Origin: Chitinophaga pinensis
GTDB lineage: Bacteria; Bacteroidota; Bacteroidia; Chitinophagales; Chitinophagaceae
DNA length: 64,000 nt
Direction of reading: 5' to 3'
NCBI RefSeq assembly: GCF_007896845.1
Contig: NZ_VOHS01000014.1
Location: forward strand, 1 to 64,000
The translations under genes were made by a program, and so were the position numbers. Shown here in pieces: positions 28,876 through 38,658 of this stretch. Positions within the stretch are counted from its first letter, which is position 1. Every line of letters begins with the position of its first letter. Below the pieces are notes generated by a model. It was not told the origin of the DNA. It was given only the letters and a program-made list of their open reading frames with translations, and made no database searches.

Positions 28876-30123
28876 GTGTGTATGACCCCATCTACCGGCC
28901 ATCACTTTTTCCGGCATTACCGGGATATTATTTTCTTATTATCCGGCATTATTGCGGGTACACTGGCAGGTTGGCTTTTGCAGGATCAGGTACTGGTGTT
29001 AAAACCCATAGGAGATATCTTCCTGAACCTGTTATTTACAGCCGTCGTGCCGATGGTTTTCTTTGCCATATCCTCCGCAGTAGCCACCCTCGATAGCACC
29101 GGTGTAACTGCGAGACTGGTATCTGCCACGATCACGGTCTTTATTATCACTGTATTGTTAGCGGCCATGATCGCCGTTATCGGTGTCCATTTATTTCCCG
29201 TTACCCAGCACCTTGAAAGCATTGCGACAACCCTTGAAAAGACGGAGCCTTTAGGCGAACAACTGGTAAAACTGGTATCTGTAGGAGAGTTCTTTGAATT
29301 GCTGTCCAGAAAGAACATGCTGGCGCTGATCATATTCTCCCTGCTGACCGGTATTGCCGCCAGAAAAGCCGCCCTCAGCGGAGAATCGTTCCGGCGTTTA
29401 CTACATTCCGGCAACGAAGTAATGAAGCAGTTACTGGGATTGATCATGTTACTATCTCCCGTGGGATTAGGCGTTTATTTCGCCTGTCAGGTAGCCGTGA
29501 CAGGCCCTCAGCTATTTGGTGACTACGCACAATCACTTGCTACCGGGCATATTATCTCTATTTTCTACTACCTGATCGTCTTTACGGCTTATGCGTTATT
29601 ATCCGGGGGATGGTCAGCCGTACAAAGATACTGGCGGAACAATCTGCTGCCATCTGCTACCGCATTGGGTACCTGTAGCAGTGTTGCTACTATCCCTGCC
29701 AATCTGAAAGCAGCAAAAGATATGGGACTACCTGCCCCGGTAGCAGATATGGTCATCCCGCTGGGAGCTTCCCTGCATAAGGAAGGATCTGCTATCGCTG
29801 CTGTGATCAAGGTAGCCGTTGCATTGGCCCTTGCAGGCCGTTCTATGGAAGGAATTGACACCATTCTGCTGGCGGTGCTGATCGCAGTATTGGTAAGTAT
29901 TATTGAAGGAGGCATTCCGAATGGTGGCTATGTCGGACAACTACTGATCGTGTCTGCTTATCAGTTGCCCGCCACCGTGTTACCTGCTATTATGATTATC
30001 GGCACCTTACTGGATCCTGTAGCGACGTTGTTGAATGCTACGGGGGATACAGCAGCAGGGTTGATGATTAACAGACTGGTAACGGGGAATCCGGCAAAGC
30101 TGGAGCGGTTTAACAGGAATTAA
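28876..30123 (+). CDS. Dicarboxylate/amino acid:cation symporter (DAACS family)
   Basis: A 415-residue inner-membrane carrier with eight helices and two re-entrant loops. The serine-rich hairpin region and the substrate site motifs TLGTCSSVATIP-like (about residues 255-270) and GASLHKEGSA (about 290) match the glutamate/C4-dicarboxylate symporters. It uses Na+ or H+ to bring in dicarboxylates or acidic amino acids. It is likely cotranscribed with the CMD and SDR genes, suggesting import and oxidation of a carboxylate-bearing compound. Confidence 0.9.
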   Translation: MCMTPSTGHHFFRHYRDIIFLLSGIIAGTLAGWLLQDQVLVLKPIGDIFLNLLFTAVVPMVFFAISSAVATLDSTGVTARLVSATITVFIITVLLAAMIAVIGVHLFPVTQHLESIATTLEKTEPLGEQLVKLVSVGEFFELLSRKNMLALIIFSLLTGIAARKAALSGESFRRLLHSGNEVMKQLLGLIMLLSPVGLGVYFACQVAVTGPQLFGDYAQSLATGHIISIFYYLIVFTAYALLSGGWSAVQRYWRNNLLPSATALGTCSSVATIPANLKAAKDMGLPAPVADMVIPLGASLHKEGSAIAAVIKVAVALALAGRSMEGIDTILLAVLIAVLVSIIEGGIPNGGYVGQLLIVSAYQLPATVLPAIMIIGTLLDPVATLLNATGDTAAGLMINRLVTGNPAKLERFNRN

Positions 30124-30142
30124 GAATTGGAGCGTAAATGCG

Positions 30143-30511
30143 CTAAAAGAGGGAAATGACAATCAACAACAACGTCACCAACGCTGGCATCGCCTGTACG
30201 AAAAATATACGCTTACCCGCTGTCAGTGCGCCATAAATACCTGCTACAGCAATGCAGCTCAGAAAGAAAGTCGCCACATGCATGGACCATGCTTCGTCCT
30301 GAATAAAGAGGGACCAGATCAATCCTGCTGCGAGAAAGCCGTTATATAATCCCTGATTACCAGCGAGTGTTTTGGTGGGTTCAAAGAGATGGGCCGGCAG
30401 TTGTTTGAATACTTTAGGCGCCTTTGTGGTCCAGGCGAACATTTCCAGCCATAGAATGTATAGGTGCTCCAGGGCACAAAAGCCGATGAGAAATTTAATT
30501 AAGATCAACAT
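30143..30511 (-). CDS. DUF1304 membrane protein
   Basis: The frame is open from 30568, but MLILIKFLIGFCALEH at 30511 is a better start because it opens directly with the first membrane helix. The product is about 122 residues with four helices and the conserved GNQGLYNGFLAAGL motif of DUF1304. The role is unknown. It is convergent with the carrier gene and divergent from the OmpA-domain gene, whose start lies only 55 bases away. Confidence 0.85.
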   Translation of the reverse strand: MLILIKFLIGFCALEHLYILWLEMFAWTTKAPKVFKQLPAHLFEPTKTLAGNQGLYNGFLAAGLIWSLFIQDEAWSMHVATFFLSCIAVAGIYGALTAGKRIFFVQAMPALVTLLLIVISLF

Positions 30512-30566
30512 AAGTAGTATTTTTACTGTAGGTTTTCGATGGACTAAGATATATAATTCCACGTGC

Positions 30567-32066
30567 ATGCTGGCCTGTGTTAGAAAAAGTATCGTAATGA
30601 TACTACTATGCTGTTACTGTACATTGGGGCTGATCGCCCAGAACCTGGTGCCAAACGCTTCCTTCGAAGATGTAAATATCTGTACGGAATATACAGCCCC
30701 CTGTGCTCCATCCGCCTGGCTTTCGGTTGCGCCGGAGGTTGCGAGGATGAAATACCTATGTAATGGCGCGGCCTTGCAGGGCCAGCACTATGTCAATCTC
30801 CTGCAGGAAGGCAAGGAAAATCCCGATTTAAGAATATATATACAGACCCGGCTGCTTTGTCCGCTGGAAAAAGGTCGTACCTACCGGATCCGTATCTACA
30901 TGAATACGGATAACTACCCCCTTCGGGCGGGTATCCGCTTTGATACAGCATTTGTATTCACCCAGAGCGGGAGTTGTCTGACAGCGCCCGCCAGTCTGGA
31001 ACTCAGTGAAAATGATGTGCAAAAGAAACTATTCCGCCTGAATCATCCGTGGTATATGTTGGAGAAGACCTATGTAGCTACACAGACCGCTACGCATATG
31101 CTGATCGGTAACTTCAGGGCGCCCCAGCGTAAGGAAGGCGCCGGTGGCGGCTATAGCAATGCGCAACTGCTGATCGATAGTATCAGTGTGACACCGGAGG
31201 GTGGACCACCCGTTTGTCCGGATGCGGATAGTACCATCGCCCTGCTATATACGGAACATCACCGGCATACGATCCCTGAAAAATTTATTGCTTCCGGTGA
31301 GCTGATCCACCGGCTGGACGGGGCTTCCGGATGTGATACGATCATCCTGAAAGACGACCTTTTTACGGTGGATAAAAATAGCCTGAATGATCGTTATAAA
31401 CAGCAGATAGACGAGGCCCTGAATCGTTACCGGGGCAATCGTGCCCGCATTCAGCTGATAGGGTATGCATGGCAGACTGCTTCTCCTGAATATAACAGGA
31501 TTATATCGGCGGATAAAGCCAAAGCTGTGGCCAATTATCTCGTGTATAATGAGGGATATAGTTTCGATGATTTCGATGTACAGGGTGCAGGTAAAACAAA
31601 TCCACGGTATGATACCGCAGGTCATACTGCCGGAGAAAATAACCGGGTGGAAATGATCATTTGTCGCCCGCCACTGGCCAAAGATACCCTACGACCCCGA
31701 CCTGCAGTGCATCAGCCGGACACGCTTGTCATTCCGGATATTCTCTTTAAATTCAACAGCAGCGAACTCAATAAGAATCTGTATAGCTCACTTGATAGCC
31801 TGATCAAAAGAATACCCCGTGATGGCAGCATACAGTTACAGGTAAACGGCCATACAGACAATGCCGGTACTTCGGCCTACAATAATTCACTTTCCATGAA
31901 AAGGGCCAATGCGGTTGCCGGTTATATGCAGGAACATGGTCTTGGCAATGATATCCGGCTAATTACTGGTGTGGGTGAAAGTCAGCCGGTGGCCGATAAT
32001 CAATCTGCCGAGGGAAGAAGGAGAAACCGCAGGGTAGAGATTATCATATTCTACAGCCCGGATTAA
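30567..32066 (+). CDS. Exported protein with two OmpA-like domains
   Basis: The frame is open from 30372, inside DUF1304, but ATG 30567 (or 30597) is preferred, as both put a signal peptide ending LGLIAQ at the N-terminus. About 499 residues. Residues 15-220 form a beta-sandwich seen in Bacteroidota OmpA proteins (NLVPNASFEDVNICTEY). A first OmpA-like domain (about 265-365; VDKNSLNDRYKQQIDEAL, NNRVEMII) is diverged and lacks the usual GHTD. The second, at about 390-495, is standard (LQVNGHTDNAG, RRRNRRVEIIIF) and should bind peptidoglycan. Doubling of the anchor domain is unusual. Confidence 0.83.
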   Translation: MLACVRKSIVMILLCCYCTLGLIAQNLVPNASFEDVNICTEYTAPCAPSAWLSVAPEVARMKYLCNGAALQGQHYVNLLQEGKENPDLRIYIQTRLLCPLEKGRTYRIRIYMNTDNYPLRAGIRFDTAFVFTQSGSCLTAPASLELSENDVQKKLFRLNHPWYMLEKTYVATQTATHMLIGNFRAPQRKEGAGGGYSNAQLLIDSISVTPEGGPPVCPDADSTIALLYTEHHRHTIPEKFIASGELIHRLDGASGCDTIILKDDLFTVDKNSLNDRYKQQIDEALNRYRGNRARIQLIGYAWQTASPEYNRIISADKAKAVANYLVYNEGYSFDDFDVQGAGKTNPRYDTAGHTAGENNRVEMIICRPPLAKDTLRPRPAVHQPDTLVIPDILFKFNSSELNKNLYSSLDSLIKRIPRDGSIQLQVNGHTDNAGTSAYNNSLSMKRANAVAGYMQEHGLGNDIRLITGVGESQPVADNQSAEGRRRNRRVEIIIFYSPD

Positions 32067-32402
32067 TGTGCTGCGCAATTAAGAATTATGCGTTAAGAAT
32101 TTCGGGTAATTGTGTTTTTATCAGCCGGTATTTTTATCAGGAATTAATTTGTGAAGTGAAAACCTTGCAAAAGAATGTTTGTTTTTATATTTTGTCTATT
32201 CAGGAAGTAACTTGTATTTGTTTAACCAGGGAAAACTCGAAATCTGATAACAGGAAATTGCTTATGTCGATGACACACTTGAAAGTCGTATAACACTCCG
32301 GGGATCACTTTATTGAACAATCAAACCAAAATCATGGCGTACTGAAGTATAGCCGGGAAGTTTCATGCTTTTTCACATCACTTACTCTAAACTTAACAGC
32401 TT
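32067..32402 (+). promoter_or_regulatory. Leader of the SusC/SusD pair with promoter-like sequence
   Basis: About 335 bases without a credible gene; a 75-codon frame at 32066-32293 has no family features. A Bacteroidota-style promoter is possible: TTG at 32165-32167 and TATATTTTG at 32186-32194, close to the -33 TTTG / -7 TAnnTTTG pattern. The leader to the ATG at 32403 would be about 200 bases. No sigma or FecR gene is nearby. Confidence 0.35.
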
Positions 32403-35400
32403 ATGAAAATTTCTACAGGGCTGGCGCTGATCATGCTATTGGCTGTCTGCTCTACTACCTTTGCCCAGAAAGGCAAAACCCTCCGTGGACAGGTTGTTGC
32501 CGGTGACACACAACAACCACTGGAGCGTGTGGTCATCGTAGAGAAAGGCTCCCAGAATCACGTATTTACAGGTGCCACTGGTGATTACTCCATTACCCTC
32601 ACCAGTGATAATGCAACACTCATTTTCTCCTATGTAGGTTATACTACACAACAGTTATCCGTGGGTACAGGTGATTTACTCAATGTGACCATGCAATCTT
32701 CGCAGAAAGACCTGAATGAAGTGGTGGTCACCGCCTTTGGCGTTAAAAAGGAAAAACGTGCCCTTGGGTACACCATCCAGCAGGTAGACAACAAAGACCT
32801 TAACGTCAACCACCAACCCAACGTTGTCAATGCCCTGCAGGGTAAAGTAGCAGGTGTGCAGATCTCCAGCTCAGGTGGCGGTCCGGGTCAGGGCTCACGT
32901 ATTATTATCAGAGGTATTAACTCCATTTCGGGTGACAGGAATAACCAACCCCTGTTTATCGTCGATGGGGTGGAAATTGACAATAATACTTACACCACAG
33001 GTGGTGCTGAAACCCGTGGTATGAGCAACCGTGCTGCTGATATTAACCCCGACGATATTGAAAGCGTATCTGTACTCAGAGGTGGTGCTGCAACGGCTTT
33101 GTATGGCATCCGTGCAGCCAACGGTGCGATTGTTATCACCACGAAATCAGGCAAGGCAGGTAAGTTACAGGTGACTTACAGCGGTATGTATGGTTTTGAT
33201 AAGGTAAATAAAACACCGGATGTACAATCAAAATATTCGCAGGGATATCTCGGCGAATATGACCCGGCCAGTTTCTGGCCCACCTTCGGGCCTACGGTAG
33301 AGGAAGCAAAGAAGCTGGATGATACGCATCCTGATCAGCTTTATAATAACTATAAACAGGCATTTGAAACAGGCACCCAGACTCGTCATACGGTGAATGT
33401 CAGCGGTGGTACTGAGAAAGCACAGTTGCTTGGTTCCATGTCTTATCTGGATCAGGATGGCGTGATTCCTTTCAGCACCTTTACCAGTTACAATGCAAGG
33501 ATCAATGGTCAGTTTAAGATCAGCGAAAAGTTCAGTGCAGGTGTATCGCTGAACTATATTAATTCCGGTGGTGACAGGGTCAATGCTGACCGTTATGGGG
33601 AGCAGATTATCTACTGGTCTCCGCGTTGGGATATGAAAAATTATGTGAAGCCGGATGGTACGCAACAGACTTACAGCAGTGGTACGAACAACCCGATCTA
33701 TACACTGTCAACCAACAAGTTCAGAGATAATGTGAACCGCACCATTGCCAGTACTTTCATTACCTATAAACCCACTTCATGGCTGAATTTCTCCTATCGT
33801 ATCGGTAATGATTTCTATACGGATGGCAGGGTACATCAGGCACCCGGTCCGCTGGGACTCGTAGGAGAAGCTCCTAATCTGGATGACAACGAATATGGGT
33901 TTATGTATGAATATAATCTCCGCAGCCGTACCCTGACTTCTACCGTCATGGCAAATGTCACACATACATTTAAAGAGAAGTATTCTATTGATCTGAAGGT
34001 TGGTCATGACCTGCGTGATCAACGTGTGAGAAGGAACAGTGTAATGGGAGATACCCTTGTTGTACCAGATCTGTTCCTGCTGAATAACGCGAAGCGTGTA
34101 ACCGCGGAATCCTATATTTCTGATTACAGGAACTATGGTTATTTCGCAGATCTGACGCTCGGACTGAATAACTATCTGTTTCTCGAACTGACCGGCAGAA
34201 ACGACCTGACTTCTACTTTATCTGTCAATAACCGTAGTTATTTCTATCCTTCGGTCAGTCTGAGTTACATCTTCAGTGATCAGTTCAGATTGCCCAACTG
34301 GTGGACGTATGGTAAGTTCAAAGCTTCGTGGGCGAAGATCGGTAAAGATGGAGATCCTTATTCCATCACCAATGGATTCAAGGCCGGTACTACTATCGGA
34401 TCCAGTGTACCTTTCTATCAGAACAGAACTTTAGGGAATCCTAATCTGCGTCCTGAGTTTACACAAACAACAGAGCTCGGTACAGAACTGCGATTCCTTG
34501 AAAGCAGGATAGGTCTGGAAGCGGTAGTCTATCAGCAGCAAAGTAAAGACCTGCTGGTACCGGTTGATGTCTCTACCACGACAGGTTTTGATAAGGCATA
34601 TGTGAATGCCGGTGAGATCAGCAATAAAGGACTGGAGGTGACCCTGTCTGTCGTGCCGGTGCGTACAAAAGATTTCAGCTGGGATTTCCGGGTGAACTTC
34701 TCCACCAACAGTAATAAAGTGAAGAAGCTGAACGAAGAGCTGCAACTGAGTGAGATCGTATTGTCTTCCCAATACGGTTATCTGAGTTCTACTGTGAGCA
34801 CTAAACTGGTGCCCGGTCAGTCGTATGGCGCTTTGTATGGCAGAACTTACAAACGCTATTATGGGAATGAAGTGGATGATAAAAAGACGCTGCGTACGGA
34901 TCTGCCTTTGCTGATCGGCGCTAATGGTTTTCCGGTGCTGGATGATGCTTCTAATCAGCGTTATCTGGGTAGTACACTGCCGAAGTGGATTGGTAGTACC
35001 ACGCAGACGTTCCGGTATAAACAGCTGTCATTGTCTGTATTGCTGGATGTGCGTCATGGTAATTACAAGTATAATCAGCTGTCTAATTTCCTTGCGGCAT
35101 TCGGAGAATCAAAAGAGACGGAGAACCGCGATCAGACAATGGTGTTCAATGGTGTGCTGGCAGACGGTACGGCTAATACCAAAGCGGTGTATCTGGGACA
35201 GGCGAAAGGTCCGGATGGTGTAGACTATGGTGCTGGTTTTTACCGGAACTATTATCGTGGTGCGAGTGAAAACTTCATCGAAGACGCTTCATGGGTAAGG
35301 TTACGTTCCCTGTCATTGTCTTACACATTACCTACACAATGGCTGATACCTACGAAGACGATCAGTGGAGCGACGGTGTCCTTCACCGGTAATAATCTCT

Positions 35401-35537
35401 GGCTGCATACGAAGTATAGCGGTTTTGATCCGGAGACGAGTTCTTCACCTTCGGGAAGTAATGCGTCCGATTCATTTTCCGGGTTTACATATCCGGCTAC
35501 GCGCAGCTTCCTGTTCAGCCTTAATCTTCAATTTTAA
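32403..35537 (+). CDS. SusC/RagA-family TonB-dependent outer-membrane receptor
   Basis: A 1044-residue receptor. A signal peptide ends at TTFAQ (residue 21). A CarboxypepD_reg-like domain occupies about 27-105 (GQVVAGDTQQPLERV, FSYVGYTTQQ). A TonB-box-like DLNEVVVTAFG lies at about 105, then the plug (NALQGKVAGVQIS, IIIRGINSI, FIVDGVEID, VLRGGAATALYG) and a large barrel ending RSFLFSLNLQF. It imports a ligand captured by the SusD-like partner 11 bases downstream. The substrate cannot be read from sequence; no polysaccharide lyase or hydrolase is adjacent. No N-terminal STN domain, so it does not look like a FecR-signalling transducer. Confidence 0.95.
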   Translation: MKISTGLALIMLLAVCSTTFAQKGKTLRGQVVAGDTQQPLERVVIVEKGSQNHVFTGATGDYSITLTSDNATLIFSYVGYTTQQLSVGTGDLLNVTMQSSQKDLNEVVVTAFGVKKEKRALGYTIQQVDNKDLNVNHQPNVVNALQGKVAGVQISSSGGGPGQGSRIIIRGINSISGDRNNQPLFIVDGVEIDNNTYTTGGAETRGMSNRAADINPDDIESVSVLRGGAATALYGIRAANGAIVITTKSGKAGKLQVTYSGMYGFDKVNKTPDVQSKYSQGYLGEYDPASFWPTFGPTVEEAKKLDDTHPDQLYNNYKQAFETGTQTRHTVNVSGGTEKAQLLGSMSYLDQDGVIPFSTFTSYNARINGQFKISEKFSAGVSLNYINSGGDRVNADRYGEQIIYWSPRWDMKNYVKPDGTQQTYSSGTNNPIYTLSTNKFRDNVNRTIASTFITYKPTSWLNFSYRIGNDFYTDGRVHQAPGPLGLVGEAPNLDDNEYGFMYEYNLRSRTLTSTVMANVTHTFKEKYSIDLKVGHDLRDQRVRRNSVMGDTLVVPDLFLLNNAKRVTAESYISDYRNYGYFADLTLGLNNYLFLELTGRNDLTSTLSVNNRSYFYPSVSLSYIFSDQFRLPNWWTYGKFKASWAKIGKDGDPYSITNGFKAGTTIGSSVPFYQNRTLGNPNLRPEFTQTTELGTELRFLESRIGLEAVVYQQQSKDLLVPVDVSTTTGFDKAYVNAGEISNKGLEVTLSVVPVRTKDFSWDFRVNFSTNSNKVKKLNEELQLSEIVLSSQYGYLSSTVSTKLVPGQSYGALYGRTYKRYYGNEVDDKKTLRTDLPLLIGANGFPVLDDASNQRYLGSTLPKWIGSTTQTFRYKQLSLSVLLDVRHGNYKYNQLSNFLAAFGESKETENRDQTMVFNGVLADGTANTKAVYLGQAKGPDGVDYGAGFYRNYYRGASENFIEDASWVRLRSLSLSYTLPTQWLIPTKTISGATVSFTGNNLWLHTKYSGFDPETSSSPSGSNASDSFSGFTYPATRSFLFSLNLQF

Positions 35538-35548
35538 ATCTGTCTTTC

Positions 35549-36973
35549 ATGAAACGTACATTGCTTAAAATATATACACTGGCACTGGCTGCAGGTCTTT
35601 TCTGTGTGCTGCCTGCCTGTAAAAAAGGTTATCTGGATATTAATCAGACCGATCCTAATCTGACACAGAGGCCGCCGATTAATGGTCTGCTGGTAGCGAC
35701 GACTTATCAGTCTGCGATTAATGTATACTCCACCGGTTATATCACTTCCTATTATGTGCAGCAGCTGGCTTCTCCGAATACCGGCAGTGGCTCGGATATC
35801 TATGATGATGTAGACAGGAGTTCCAACTGGCGGGCTATTTATCTGAATGTAACCGATATCCGTCAGATGAAGCAACTGGCACTGGCGCAGAGGGCTTATG
35901 AACATTTGGGCGTGGCTGATATTCTGGAGGCCTTGAATATGAGTATGGTGATTGATCTGTATGGAGATGCGCCTTATAAAGAAGCATGGTCAGAAGGCGA
36001 GAATCTGCGGCCTGAATATGACAGCGCAAAGGTTATTTATGATAGTTGTCTGTCGCTGATTGATCAGGGAATAGCAGCTTTTAATCTTCCTGACCCTTTG
36101 GTGGCACTGGATCCGGTGAATGACCTTGTACATGGAGGGAACAAGGCTGCGTGGGTTAAAACGGCGTATGCGCTGAAAGCCAGATTATTGAACAGGAAGA
36201 GTAAACTGCCGGATTATGATCCTGCGGCTGTACTGGCAGCGTTGGACCTTGCTTATGAGTCAAATGCGGATGATGCCCAGATCACCCGTTTTGAAAGTCT
36301 GAGTCCGTGGAACAGTGTGGCAAAAAACAATGCCAGCGGTACGCTGGATGGCTGGTTGAGTGCCACTTTCATCAATGCGCTGAATGGTACGACCTATGGT
36401 GTGGCGGATCCCCGTTTACCATTGATCACTGACCTTACCCGTTTTGGCGATTACAGAGGGACGGTGAATGGTGTCGGACGTACGGGATCCGGGACTGATA
36501 ACTCACAATGCGCATTATCAGTAAATGGGTTCTATTCCCGGGGCGGAGCACCGCTTTTGATGCTCACCTATGCAGAGATGAAGTTTATCGAATCTGAGGC
36601 TTCTTTTGTGGCAAATAAGGCAAGATCTTATCAGGCATACCTCGATGGTATCGGAACGCATATGGACAAGTTAGGGGTGGCGCCTGCGGCGAAACAGGCT
36701 TACGTGGGTAATCCGGTGGTGGCTGTAGGACAGGCCGCATTTACAAAAGATCTGCTTTTCAAGGAGAAATATGTGGCCACTTTCCTGCAACCGGAAACAT
36801 GGACGGACGCCCGCCGTTACGATTACAGGTATAAGAACTTCCAGTTACCACAGGGCGCTCTGTTAAATACCTTCATCCGCCGGGTGGGATATCCTACCTC
36901 TGAAACAAGCCGTAATCCGGAAAATGTTCCGCCGGTAGGTTCATTGGCTGATCACTTATGGTGGGATAAATAA
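35549..36973 (+). CDS. SusD/RagB-family surface lipoprotein
   Basis: A 474-residue lipoprotein with lipobox LPACKKG at about residues 22-28. The alpha-helical SusD fold of the SusD-like_2 group is indicated by YLDINQTDPNL, ANSTYYVQQLAS-like helices and LLTYAEMKFIESEA. The late segment with PENVPPVG and the end DHLWWDK are also typical. It acts as the substrate-binding lid for the SusC protein immediately upstream. The long perfect hairpin at 37013-37073 follows 40 bases after its stop. Confidence 0.92.
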   Translation: MKRTLLKIYTLALAAGLFCVLPACKKGYLDINQTDPNLTQRPPINGLLVATTYQSAINVYSTGYITSYYVQQLASPNTGSGSDIYDDVDRSSNWRAIYLNVTDIRQMKQLALAQRAYEHLGVADILEALNMSMVIDLYGDAPYKEAWSEGENLRPEYDSAKVIYDSCLSLIDQGIAAFNLPDPLVALDPVNDLVHGGNKAAWVKTAYALKARLLNRKSKLPDYDPAAVLAALDLAYESNADDAQITRFESLSPWNSVAKNNASGTLDGWLSATFINALNGTTYGVADPRLPLITDLTRFGDYRGTVNGVGRTGSGTDNSQCALSVNGFYSRGGAPLLMLTYAEMKFIESEASFVANKARSYQAYLDGIGTHMDKLGVAPAAKQAYVGNPVVAVGQAAFTKDLLFKEKYVATFLQPETWTDARRYDYRYKNFQLPQGALLNTFIRRVGYPTSETSRNPENVPPVGSLADHLWWDK

Positions 36974-37012
36974 ATATGAAATTACTTAGAGGATAATTAG
37001 ATAAGGCTTAAA

Positions 37013-37073
37013 CTATACTTAACCTACCTTAATGCTACGTTTTGAACGCAGCATTAAGGTAGGTTAAGTATAG
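37013..37073 (+). repeat. Long perfect inverted repeat after the SusD gene
   Basis: The 24-base arm at 37013-37036 (CTATACTTAACCTACCTTAA plus TGCT) is matched exactly by its reverse complement at 37050-37073. The 13-base spacer ACGTTTTGAACGC also pairs through CGTT/AACG, so the stem can extend to about 28 pairs with one mismatch and a TTG loop. No T-run follows, so it is not a classic terminator. It may cap or stabilise the SusCD mRNA, or be a site for DNA- or RNA-binding proteins. Confidence 0.85.
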
Positions 37074-37159
37074 TCAGACTAATGCCAGACAAAGGACAGG
37101 CTTATCAACGGTAACAAGAACCGATGAAGTCTATTTGCAAGGTTGTGATAAACAATTAT

Positions 37160-38587
37160 TTACGCTGAAAGTGTGTTGCCGGTGACCTTCATCTGACTAA
37201 GCGGGAAGCTGGCAAAAAAGGTGGTGCCTTCACCGGGCGTACTTTCGAACCATAGTTCGCCATCCTGCAGGGCGAGTAGTTCTTTACAAAGTACTAATCC
37301 GAGGCCAATCCCTTTTTCGTTGTTGGTACCGAAGGTCGATTGTGTTTTCAGGGAGAATATTTCGTCGTGATGATTGGGATCTATACCGATACCATTATCG
37401 GAGATCATCAGGTGACAGCGTTCTTCATTGACACGCAGGTCAATGGCTATTTGTCCGCCGGAAGGGGTGAATTTAATCGCATTATTCACCAGATTTCTGA
37501 TGATCAGTTCCAGCATGTTATGATCCGCGGTAATATAAACATCCGGGTCTACGCGGGAAGTGATGTTGACAGACTTCTTGTCAGCCAGCAGGCGTTGAAT
37601 CGTCAGTACTCTTTCTACTGCGTTATGGACATTTTCAGAAGATAACCTGACACCTTTTCCGTCCATCTGCAATTTAGACCATGTTAAGAGGTTGGTCAGC
37701 AGACTGGAAGTATTTTTTGTCAGGGTCAATAGTTCATCCCCCAGCATCTTCTTTTCTTCTTCTTCCAGATCGTATTCTGCGATCAGGTGGAGGGTGGTAA
37801 TGATAGAGTTCAGCGGACTTTGCAGGTCATGCGCGATGATGGAGAATAACTTGTCCTTTTTCTGGTTGAGTTGCTCCAGTTTAATATTCTGACTATCAAT
37901 TTTATCGGCGCGTTCTTCAGCATTGCGCTTTTCTCTTTCGTAATTATTTCTTAAATAATTGGTAATGAGATAGATGCAGGTTAGTGTGATCAGGTAACTG
38001 GACAGAATATCCACGTATCTGTATTCCGCACTGCCATAGCTGTCGGTGATCCATGCAGGATTGAGGTATTCTTTTGTAAGGAGAATAACGGGCAGCAGCA
38101 GGTGCAGGCAGGCCCACATCCAGTGGCGGCTGCGTGGACTGAAAGCTATTAACAGATTGAATGTCAGGAAAAACAGCAGCAGGGCAGGGCCATGGCTACC
38201 GGAATTCAGATAAAAGGTGGCTGTCAGCGTAATATAGCTGACAATCGCGTAGGCCAGCATGCTGACATGATAGACCTTTTTATAGCGGGAGAGGTAAAAG
38301 AAAAAGACCTGTAGTACCAGCAGGGTAGCCACGATCACCCATACGAACGTCAGACCGAGCCACATGTTGAACGGCAATAATACCGTCAGCAGGGCCATGG
38401 TCACCACACTGATAGAGTTGAAGGCACGGTTCTCCAGCGAGAACGACGCAGGGTCTCCTACCAGTTCTTCCCAAATGTTGGCTAGTTTACGTGCAAATTT
38501 GTGCAAATGCTGGTTTTTATTAGTATATGCTGATAATCGATAAGTTATGCAAAGGTCTACGTTTAAATGCGAATATTTATAACACAT
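37160..38587 (-). CDS. Membrane histidine kinase
   Basis: A 475-residue sensor kinase. Six membrane helices lie at about residues 55-205, followed by a coiled stretch (NYEREKRNAEERADKIDSQN). The H-box is FSIIAHDLQSPLNSI (about 250). The ATPase domain has ELIIRNLVNNAIKF, ISDNGIGI and KGIGLGLVLCKELL. No HAMP, PAS or receiver domain. No regulator is adjacent. The start is uncertain because the first 40 residues are not typical; a start nearer to residue 42 (NIWEELVGD) without a Met is not available, so 38587 is kept. Confidence 0.88.
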   Translation of the reverse strand: MCYKYSHLNVDLCITYRLSAYTNKNQHLHKFARKLANIWEELVGDPASFSLENRAFNSISVVTMALLTVLLPFNMWLGLTFVWVIVATLLVLQVFFFYLSRYKKVYHVSMLAYAIVSYITLTATFYLNSGSHGPALLLFFLTFNLLIAFSPRSRHWMWACLHLLLPVILLTKEYLNPAWITDSYGSAEYRYVDILSSYLITLTCIYLITNYLRNNYEREKRNAEERADKIDSQNIKLEQLNQKKDKLFSIIAHDLQSPLNSIITTLHLIAEYDLEEEEKKMLGDELLTLTKNTSSLLTNLLTWSKLQMDGKGVRLSSENVHNAVERVLTIQRLLADKKSVNITSRVDPDVYITADHNMLELIIRNLVNNAIKFTPSGGQIAIDLRVNEERCHLMISDNGIGIDPNHHDEIFSLKTQSTFGTNNEKGIGLGLVLCKELLALQDGELWFESTPGEGTTFFASFPLSQMKVTGNTLSA

Positions 38588-38658
38588 ACATGTTATAACG
38601 GATATAGGTGGACAAAATGTGGAATGACTTTCGCACGTTATATAAAAAATCAGTTTTT

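Noticed and set aside
32066..32293. 75-codon frame before SusC
   Set aside because: Starts on the stop of the previous gene, is Cys- and Ile-rich without pattern, and covers the likely promoter.
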